A program made the translations under genes and the position numbers. A stretch of DNA of 64,000 bases, taken from NCBI GenBank assembly GCA_025455885.1, contig JALOLR010000002.1, positions 124,001 through 188,000 of the forward strand, written 5' to 3'. Source of the stretch: Acidimicrobiales bacterium (GTDB lineage: Bacteria > Actinomycetota > Acidimicrobiia > Acidimicrobiales > Acidimicrobilacustridaceae). Below the pieces are notes generated by a model, which saw nothing but the letters and a program-made list of their open reading frames with translations, did no database searches and was not told the DNA's origin. Shown here in pieces: positions 58,649 to 64,000 of the stretch (positions within the stretch are counted from its first letter, which is position 1; each line of letters starts with the position of its first letter).

Positions 58649-58714
58649 TCAGGCGGGACGGTGAGGGGCGGGGCAGGAGCGCACCGTGGGACTTGGGGGT
58701 TCACACGTGGGCAT
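58649..58714 (-). CDS. Proline-rich leader peptide ORF (21 codons), candidate attenuator
   Basis: Within the 5' leader of the magnesium operon an ATG at 58714 opens a 21-codon frame, MPTCEPPSPTVRSCPAPHRP plus Ala, with 7 Pro. AGGAGGTGA (58729-58721) precedes it, 9 bases from GGAGG to ATG, a strong ribosome binding site. The stop lies 81 bases before the MgtE-like start. A second copy of the same TCGAGGAGGTG block lies at about 58612. Proline-rich leaders (mgtL, corL) control Mg transport genes in enterobacteria by ribosome stalling at low Mg2+. A similar role here is inference. Confidence 0.5.
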   Translation of the reverse strand: MPTCEPPSPTVRSCPAPHRPA

Positions 58715-58849
58715 GTGCCATCACCTCCTCGAGCTGTCGCGACGACCGTTGCGTCGGCCTTCGTGTCTACCACCTGGCCGGCCGAAACGGGCCATGCCCC
58801 TTGTCACCCGGAGCGCGAACTCCGGCGGTCCGGCGGGCAGGATTGGTCG

Positions 58850-59668
58850 GTGCGCCGCTCCCCGATCGTCCTGATCCCCCCGTCGGAGGGCAAGGTGGCG
58901 GGCGGTCGGGGCGCGCCCTGGGCCCCCGGGCGTTCCTCCTTCCCCGAGCTCGACGAGCGTCGGGAACAGGTGATGGCCGCCCTGAGAGCGGCGATGAGGC
59001 GCCCCGAAGCCGAGCTCGCCACACTGCTCGGCGTGAAGGGCGAGGCCCTCGCGGCCGCCGTGGCCGCCAACCGCGCCGTGGCCGACGCACCCACGATGCC
59101 GGCCATCGACCGCTACTCGGGTGTGCTGTACGACGCCCTCGACGCCCCGACGTTGTCGTCGCGGGACCGCGGCCGCCTCCGCCGTCAGGTGGTCGTCGTG
59201 TCGGGGCTGCTCGGCCTGGTCGGGCCCGCCGACCCGGTGCCCGACCACAAGCTGAAGATGTCGGCGACGCTCGCCCCTCTGGGCCGCCTCGCCACCTGGT
59301 GGCGGGCGCCGCTCACCGAGGCCCTGGCCCCCGTCGTCGACCGTCGGGTGGTGTGGGACCTGCTGCCCGGCGAGCACCGGGCGGCATGGGCGCCGGCGAT
59401 CGGGGGCCCGGGGGGCCCGGCCCGCACGATCTCGGTGCGGTTCCTCGACGAGACCCCGTCCCGCGACGGGGAGCGGCGGTTCACGTCGGTGAGCCACTGG
59501 AACAAGCTGTTGAAGGGGTCGCTGGTCCGTCACGTGCTCGCCCACCAGCTCGTCGACCCGACCGGCCTGGCCGGGTTCGAGCACCCGCAGGGCTACACCT
59601 ACGACCCCGGGCTCACCGAGGACGACGGCGGGCGGATCACCGCCGTCATGGTGCGCCCCGCCCGCTGA
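58850..59668 (+). CDS. yaaA: Peroxide stress protein YaaA family (UPF0246)
   Basis: A 272-residue protein. The N-terminal IVLIPPSEGKVAGG and the late SVSHWNKLLKGSLVRHVL are YaaA/DUF328 family motifs, and RYSGVLYDALDAPTLSS lies between them. E. coli YaaA limits free iron during peroxide stress and binds DNA. GTG at 58850 gives the conserved N-terminus; the longer frame runs antisense to the MgtE-like gene. It is divergent from the magnesium operon and converges on csoR with 4 bases between stops. Confidence 0.88.
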   Translation: MRRSPIVLIPPSEGKVAGGRGAPWAPGRSSFPELDERREQVMAALRAAMRRPEAELATLLGVKGEALAAAVAANRAVADAPTMPAIDRYSGVLYDALDAPTLSSRDRGRLRRQVVVVSGLLGLVGPADPVPDHKLKMSATLAPLGRLATWWRAPLTEALAPVVDRRVVWDLLPGEHRAAWAPAIGGPGGPARTISVRFLDETPSRDGERRFTSVSHWNKLLKGSLVRHVLAHQLVDPTGLAGFEHPQGYTYDPGLTEDDGGRITAVMVRPAR

Positions 59669-59672
59669 CCCG

Positions 59673-59960
59673 TCAGGTGCGCAGGAGCCGCTCGATGGCC
59701 GTCATGGCCTCGGCGAGCTCGTCATCGCCGGCCTCGTCGCTCTCCACGGCCGCGGCCACGACGCAGTGGCGCAGGTGCTCGTCGAGGAGCCCGAGGCCGA
59801 CGCCCTGCAGCGCCTTGGTGACGGAGGCGATCTGGGTGAGGACGTCGATGCAGTACTTGTCCTCCTCGATCATGCCCTGCAGGCCCCGCACCTGGCCCTC
59901 GATGCGCCGCAGGCGGGTGAGGTACTGGTCCTTCGTCAGCGAATAGCCCCTCGTGGTCAT
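59673..59960 (-). CDS. csoR: CsoR-family copper-sensing repressor
   Basis: A 95-residue all-helical repressor (DUF156). The copper ligands Cys-x24-His-x3-Cys are visible as CIDVLTQI, then LLDEHLRHCV. RLRRIEGQVRGLQGMIEED is the DNA-contacting helix. It would release its operator when Cu(I) binds. ATG at 59960 faces copZ across 55 bases that contain a C/G-run pseudo-palindrome typical of CsoR sites. Confidence 0.93.
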   Translation of the reverse strand: MTTRGYSLTKDQYLTRLRRIEGQVRGLQGMIEEDKYCIDVLTQIASVTKALQGVGLGLLDEHLRHCVVAAAVESDEAGDDELAEAMTAIERLLRT

Positions 59961-59970
59961 CTCCTCAGCC

Positions 59971-59993
59971 TACCGGGTAGGGTAGGGGGGTAT
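59971..59993. promoter_or_regulatory. Probable CsoR operator
   Basis: TACCGGGTAGGGTAGGGGGG followed by TAT (the other strand reads ATACCCCCC then TACCC) is a GC-run pseudo-palindrome flanked by TA, the usual form of CsoR operators. It lies midway between csoR and copZ. Confidence 0.6.
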
Positions 59994-60015
59994 CAGCCGA
60001 GCCCCGGAGGCCGAC

Positions 60016-60222
60016 GTGACCACCCGCACCTACCTGGTCCCCGACATCACCTGCGACCACTGCCGCAACGCCATCGAGACGGAGTTCGCCAAGCTCCCCG
60101 CGGCCGAGCTCGTCGAGGTCGACCTCAACGCGAAGACGGTCCGGGTCGAGGGCGACGTGGCCGAGGCCGACGGCCGCGCCGCCATCGACGAGGCCGGCTT
60201 CGACGTCGCCTCGGTGAGCTGA
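60016..60222 (+). CDS. copZ: Heavy-metal-associated copper chaperone (CopZ-like)
   Basis: A 68-residue ferredoxin-fold metallochaperone. The metal motif is DITCDHCRNAIE, a CxxC at residues 13-16. GTG at 60016 is 23 bases after the probable CsoR operator. It delivers Cu(I) to an exporter or to CsoR; no copper ATPase is in the window. The gene lies wholly antisense to the 3' end of the sterol desaturase frame, whose stop is at 60030. Confidence 0.9.
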   Translation: MTTRTYLVPDITCDHCRNAIETEFAKLPAAELVEVDLNAKTVRVEGDVAEADGRAAIDEAGFDVASVS

Positions 60223-61409
60223 GCCGCCTCGCGCTCGGCACGACGGGCGTAGGACCACCCCGGCCCGCGGAACACGTGGGAGAGGCGATCCCGCCAGGTC
60301 TCGGCCCGAGCCACGTCGGCGAACATCTCGAAGTGCTCGTGGGTGGCGATGCGCAGCGGGTCGAAGGTGTCGATGTTGCGGGTGAGCCCGTAGACCACGC
60401 GCTCGTCCTCACGGGCGAAGGTCCCGAAGAACCGGTCCCACACGATGAGGATGCTCCCGTGGTTGCGGTCGAGGTACTGCGGGTTGCTGCCGTGGTGCAC
60501 CCGGTGGTGCGAGGCCGTGTTCAACACCTCCTCGGCCGGGCCGAGCCGGTCGACGAGCTCGGTGTGGATCCAGTACTGGTACAGCAGGTTCACCCCCCGA
60601 GCGGTCTCGATGATCCCCGGGCGGACGCCGGCGAAGGCCATGAGCCCGTAGGGCAGGAACGACCCGAAGTGCTCGGCCACCGGCTGACGCAGCGCGGTGG
60701 AGAGGTTGTAGCGCTCGCTCGAGTGGTGCACGACGTGGATGGCCCACAGCCAGCGGCTCTCGTGCATCAGGCGGTGGTTCCAGTAGTAGACGAAGTCCCA
60801 GACGGCGATCGCCCCGAGCGTGACCAGGAAGCCGCCGCCGAGGTCGCGGCGGTGCCCGGAGCGCCGCCACACGGCGCGGGCCGAGGTCTGCGCCGTCCAC
60901 GCCGCACTCCCCGTGACGATGGCGCCGGCGACGGCCACCACCGAGGACGACGACGACACCGTGCGGGCCGCGGACGTCACCCGGGACCTCCGGCGGGCCC
61001 TCCGACGGTCCCGGGCCGCGAGGCCGCCGCCGGTCGACGCGGTGCCCGACGCGACCTCGCGGGCGGCGCCGGGCTCGGGGACCACCCCCGGCTCCGTGAC
61101 GCCGTCACGGCTCAACCGGGCCACCACGTCGGCGACGGTGGTGAGTGCGGCGGCCCCCACGACCGCGCCGACGGCCACCCGGGCGTAGCGACCGCGCCCG
61201 GGGGTGATGGGGGCCACCAGCTTGGACATCGCCAGGGGCACGAGGAACGAGCCGACGCCCATCGAGAGGCTGGCGATGGTGTCACGACGCTCGTAGTCGC
61301 CGGCGGTCGGCCCACGCTCCTCGGCCCGCCGGCGCAACAGCGCGTGCTCGATCCCCATCGTGGCGAAGAACCCCGGGATGGCAGCGACGACCAGGTCCAA
61401 CGGAACCAC
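60030..61409 (-). CDS. Sterol desaturase / fatty acid hydroxylase family protein
   Basis: A 459-residue di-iron membrane protein. The His boxes are HRLMHESRWLWAIHVVHHSS near residue 215 and NTASHHRVHHGSNP near residue 295. An Arg/Ser-rich linker near residues 120-160 separates the N-terminal helices from the core. The homologous part ends near the RRAEREA segment (about residue 395); the last 60 codons run antisense to copZ and are Ser/Ala-rich, so they look like unselected read-through. GTG at 61409 has GGAAGG ahead. Confidence 0.85.
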   Translation of the reverse strand: MVPLDLVVAAIPGFFATMGIEHALLRRRAEERGPTAGDYERRDTIASLSMGVGSFLVPLAMSKLVAPITPGRGRYARVAVGAVVGAAALTTVADVVARLSRDGVTEPGVVPEPGAAREVASGTASTGGGLAARDRRRARRRSRVTSAARTVSSSSSVVAVAGAIVTGSAAWTAQTSARAVWRRSGHRRDLGGGFLVTLGAIAVWDFVYYWNHRLMHESRWLWAIHVVHHSSERYNLSTALRQPVAEHFGSFLPYGLMAFAGVRPGIIETARGVNLLYQYWIHTELVDRLGPAEEVLNTASHHRVHHGSNPQYLDRNHGSILIVWDRFFGTFAREDERVVYGLTRNIDTFDPLRIATHEHFEMFADVARAETWRDRLSHVFRGPGWSYARRAEREAAQLTEATSKPASSMAARPSASATSPSTRTVFALRSTSTSSAAGSLANSVSMALRQWSQVMSGTR

Positions 61410-61464
61410 CGACCTTCCGACTCGACGTCAGTGTGCCCGGCCGGCGGGTGGGCGACCAAGTGCG

Positions 61465-62958
61465 TCAGAGCGTGCCGTCGTCGAGCATGGCCATCACCTC
61501 GACGGCCCGCCGACGCACGTCCGGCAGGTCCGCGAGCCGCCGCATCGCCGCCAGCTGGTTGCCCATCCGGTGGTTGTCCCGGAACGCGTCCTCGTGGCGG
61601 GCGAGGAAGTCCCAGTAGAGGGTGGTGAACGGGCAGGCGTCGGCACCGACGCGCCGGCGGGGGTCGTACCGGCAGCCCCGGCAGTGGTCGCTCATGCGGT
61701 TGAGGTAGGCGCCGCCGGCGGCGTAGGGCTTCGTGGCCATCCGCCCACCGTCGGCGTGGAGGCCCATCCCCACGACGTTCGGCACCATCACCCACTCGGC
61801 GCCATCCACGAACGAGGCCCACATCCAGTCGACCACGGCGTCGGGCGACACCCCGGTGAGCAGCGCCAGGTTGGCGAGCACCATCAGCCGTTCGATGTGG
61901 TGGACCCACCCGCGGCGGCGCAGGCCCTCGACGGTGGAGGACACGCAGGCCATGTGCGTGCCCTCACCGCGGAGGGCGGGCGGGAGGGCCCGGTCCGCGC
62001 CCAGGGCGTTGAGACCCCGGTACTCCGGCATCCAGCGCCGGTACACGCCCCAGACGTACTCGCGCCACCCGATCACCTGGCGGACGAACCCCTCCGCGGA
62101 GGCGATCGGCACGCGCCCCGCCCGCCACTGCTCCGTGGCGGCGTCGACCACCTCCCGGGGGTGCAACAGCCCGAGGTTCATCGCCGGGCTCAACGTCGAG
62201 TGCGCGAGCTTCCACTCGTCGCGGAGCATCGCGTCCTCGTGGGGCCCGAAGAGCGGGAGCACCTCCTCCGCGAAGTGGGCCAACCGGCGCTGGGCCGCGC
62301 CCCGGCTCGTCGGCCACGTGCCGTCGGGAGCGTCGCCCCACAGCTCGGCCGGTCCCCGCTCCAGCTCGTCGAGGACGGCCCGGTCGAGGTCGTCGAGCTC
62401 GTCGAGGATCGGCGCCGGCCAGGATCGACCGTCCTTCGGAGGAGGCTCACGGTTCTCGGCATCGAAGTTCCACCGGCCACCGGCCGGGTCGCCGCCGTCC
62501 ATCAGGTAGCCGAGGCGTCGACGCTGCCACCGGTAGAAGTCCTCCATCCGCAGCGACCGACGCCCGTCGGCCCATTCGCCGAACTCCTCGACCGAGCAGA
62601 GGAACTGCTCGTTGGGCACCACCTCGACACCCTCCCCGCGTAGCATCCGTTCGCCGTCGAACGACATCGGTGACATCGCCACGACGCGGGACGGGTGGTG
62701 GTCGTGCCGGTGGGCGGCGAGGCCGGCGGGCAGGGTCGGGGCGTGGCGGTGGTCGACCGCGAACCCCTCGTCGCGCAGCTCCTCGACGAAGCGGCGGAGC
62801 GCCGTGATCACGAGGTGCAGCCGCTGGCGGTGCCAACGCTTCGCGGTGAGCTTGGCCGTGCTCTCGACGACGAGGACCCGCACGCCCGACGGGCGGGCGT
62901 CCCGGAGCGGGCCCACGTCCCGCGAGAGCTGGTCGCCGAGCACCCACACGGTGTCCAC
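61465..62958 (-). CDS. FeS-containing photolyase/cryptochrome (PhrB-like)
   Basis: A 497-residue photolyase-related protein of the prokaryotic FeS-BCP group, which repairs (6-4) photoproducts with light using FAD and a 4Fe-4S cluster. The start VWVLGDQLSRDVGPLRDA is typical. The cluster Cys residues are seen in MACVSS, DHCRGCRYDP and ADACPF. ADP of FAD is probably bound near WREYVWGVYRRWM and the core HHIERLMVLANLALL. GTG at 62958 starts the frame, 9 bases after the RNA methyltransferase stop. Confidence 0.93.
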   Translation of the reverse strand: MDTVWVLGDQLSRDVGPLRDARPSGVRVLVVESTAKLTAKRWHRQRLHLVITALRRFVEELRDEGFAVDHRHAPTLPAGLAAHRHDHHPSRVVAMSPMSFDGERMLRGEGVEVVPNEQFLCSVEEFGEWADGRRSLRMEDFYRWQRRRLGYLMDGGDPAGGRWNFDAENREPPPKDGRSWPAPILDELDDLDRAVLDELERGPAELWGDAPDGTWPTSRGAAQRRLAHFAEEVLPLFGPHEDAMLRDEWKLAHSTLSPAMNLGLLHPREVVDAATEQWRAGRVPIASAEGFVRQVIGWREYVWGVYRRWMPEYRGLNALGADRALPPALRGEGTHMACVSSTVEGLRRRGWVHHIERLMVLANLALLTGVSPDAVVDWMWASFVDGAEWVMVPNVVGMGLHADGGRMATKPYAAGGAYLNRMSDHCRGCRYDPRRRVGADACPFTTLYWDFLARHEDAFRDNHRMGNQLAAMRRLADLPDVRRRAVEVMAMLDDGTL

Positions 62959-62967
62959 GACCCGACG

Positions 62968-63657
62968 CTAGGGGGCGGGCTCCGGGAGTGCGTGACCGTG
63001 CTGGCGGATCCAGGCGTGCATGGCGATCCCGGCCGCCACGCCCACGTTGATCGACCGAGTCGAGCCGTACTGCGCGATGGAGCACACCGTGTCGGCGGTG
63101 GCGAGGGCCTCCGGCGACAGCCCCGGGCCCTCCTGGCCGAAGAGGAGGACGCACGCCGGGGGGAGCGGCGTCGACTCGAGCGGCGACGCACCGGGCACGA
63201 TGTCGATGGCCACGACCGGGAGGCGCTCGGCGGCGGCCCACCCGCCGAGACCGGCGACGTCGATGTGGTGGTGCACGTGGAGGTAGCGGTCCGTGACCAT
63301 CGCACCCCGGCGGTTCCATCGTCGCCGCCCCACGACGTGCACCCCCGCGGCGTTGAAGGCGTTGGCGGTGCGCACCACGGTCCCGATGTTGAGGTCGTGC
63401 TGCCAGTTCTCGATCGCCACGTGGAACGGGTGACGCCGGGTGTCGAGGTCGGCCACGATCGCCGCGTTCGACCAGTAGCGGTAGCGATCGACCACGTTGC
63501 GGCGGTCCCCCTCCGCCAACAGAACGGGATCGAGGCGCGGATCGTCCGGCCAGGGCCGCGGGTGGGGCCCGACCCCGACCTCGACCCCGACCTCGGCGGC
63601 GGGCCGGTCGTCGGATGGCGCACCGGGACCCCTAGCCTCCCTGTCGATGACCACCAC
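62968..63657 (-). CDS. TrmH/SpoU-family RNA 2'-O-methyltransferase
   Basis: A 229-residue SPOUT methyltransferase. The three family motifs are visible: motif 1 NWQHDLNIGTVVRTANAFNA, motif 2 CVLLFGQEGPGLSPEAL, motif 3 TRSINVGVAAGIAMHAW. The deep trefoil knot binds S-adenosylmethionine. Substrate (tRNA or rRNA) is not clear. The start is unsure: GTG at 63657 overlaps the divergent lipoprotein start by 11 bases; internal starts would cut a low-complexity Val/Gly/Glu segment. It is followed closely by the photolyase gene. Confidence 0.85.
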   Translation of the reverse strand: MVVIDREARGPGAPSDDRPAAEVGVEVGVGPHPRPWPDDPRLDPVLLAEGDRRNVVDRYRYWSNAAIVADLDTRRHPFHVAIENWQHDLNIGTVVRTANAFNAAGVHVVGRRRWNRRGAMVTDRYLHVHHHIDVAGLGGWAAAERLPVVAIDIVPGASPLESTPLPPACVLLFGQEGPGLSPEALATADTVCSIAQYGSTRSINVGVAAGIAMHAWIRQHGHALPEPAP

Positions 63658-64000
63658 CTCCGATCGTCCGGCCCGGTCGCGCCGACGGGCGCTCGCGACG
63701 GTCATCGCCGTCCTCGCGATCATCGCAGCCTCGTGCACGGACGAGGGCGACGACGGCGGCGTCGAGGGTGGGACGATCCCGGAGTCCGGCCCGACCGTGA
63801 CCGTCCCGACCGTGCCACTCGCCGACCTCGACGACCTGTTGGTCCGACGCGTCGAGCGGGCCGGTCTCGCCGGCGCGGCACTGGTCGTGCAGCAGGACGG
63901 CGAGCGGTTGCACACCTTCACCACCGGCGCGGTCGACCCGTCGACCCCCCTCCGCCTGGCCGAGAGCGGGATGTGGATCACCGCGGCCACGATCATGTCG
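63647..64000 (+). CDS. Serine-hydrolase/beta-lactamase-like lipoprotein, 3' end outside window
   Basis: At least 118 residues are visible. The N-terminus MTTTSDRPARSRRRALATVI leads into a hydrophobic stretch and the lipobox IIAASC (Cys near residue 30). A mature segment follows with GLAGAALVVQQDGERLHTFT, typical of class C beta-lactamase-like proteins. At the expected SxxK, the sequence reads PLRLAESGMWITAATIMS, so the Lys and probably the Ser are missing. The frame is open to the window end. ATG at 63647 is divergent from and overlaps the methyltransferase start. Confidence 0.7.
   Translation, partial: MTTTSDRPARSRRRALATVIAVLAIIAASCTDEGDDGGVEGGTIPESGPTVTVPTVPLADLDDLLVRRVERAGLAGAALVVQQDGERLHTFTTGAVDPSTPLRLAESGMWITAATIMS

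Noticed and set aside
1-64000. CRISPR arrays, rRNA genes or prophage structural genes
   Set aside because: No regularly spaced repeats, rRNA sequence or capsid, tail or terminase motifs were seen anywhere in the window.

Overview
The window is about 64 kb of a very GC-rich (roughly 70%) chromosome with many GTG starts and 1-8 base stop/start overlaps. Its gene types (FadD19-type acyl-CoA ligase, many P450/MaoC/enoyl-CoA hydratase genes, SCO6745-type and DUF222-HNH proteins, CsoR, split CrtYc/CrtYd lycopene cyclase) point to a free-living actinobacterium, most like the Acidimicrobiia (Iamia/Ilumatobacter relatives). That placement is inference; no rRNA or marker gene is present to prove it.

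Layout. 1-12.5 kb: lipid or xenobiotic catabolism (acyl-CoA ligase cut by the window edge, MaoC dehydratase, enoyl-CoA hydratase with a TetR regulator, two P450s, a cupin, nitroreductase, SCO6745-family protein, PPOX protein, dienelactone hydrolase, a lipoprotein hydrolase) and a YibE/F membrane protein. 12.5-20.7 kb: cell-wall and housekeeping genes (PBP4, PPK2, LOG protein, glutaminase, CsbD) and a DUF222-HNH gene behind a possible SOS box. 20.75-31.75 kb: a tRNA-Arg(CCT) gene followed by an integrated mobile element of about 10.9 kb, bounded by a perfect 40-bp direct repeat of the tRNA 3' end. It holds a tyrosine integrase, an ISL3 transposase relic, a lower-GC cargo block, an excisionase-like protein, a TrwC-type relaxase-helicase and a VapBC45-like toxin-antitoxin pair. 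31.8-45.8 kb: amidohydrolase and MmsA, DUF427 and thioesterase proteins, LURP-one, a two-component system, an RIC-type iron-sulfur repair protein and an SPFH protein. 45.9-49.8 kb: two near-duplicate DHA2 drug exporters around a TetR regulator with twin palindromic operators. 49.9-55.2 kb: a carotenoid cluster. 55.2-64 kb: AIM24, an Nramp-type transporter coupled to a membrane-less MgtE-like sensor, YaaA, CsoR/CopZ, sterol desaturase, FeS photolyase, an RNA methyltransferase and a truncated lipoprotein.

Most interesting systems. (1) The element's cargo includes a translationally coupled GNAT-carrier protein-membrane protein operon, two coupled exported proteins and a divergent adenylate-forming enzyme. 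Together they look like a compact carrier-protein acylation pathway, loosely comparable in logic to Dlt. (2) An Nramp-like transporter with magnesium-type binding-site substitutions is paired with a soluble PRC-MgtE_N-CBS protein. The operon leader holds a 21-codon, proline-rich reading frame with a strong ribosome binding site, recalling proline-rich leaders of magnesium transporter genes in enterobacteria. (3) The carotenoid cluster combines C40 beta-cyclase and hydroxylase genes with staphyloxanthin-like glycosyl- and acyltransferase genes, suggesting an acylated carotenoid glycoside.
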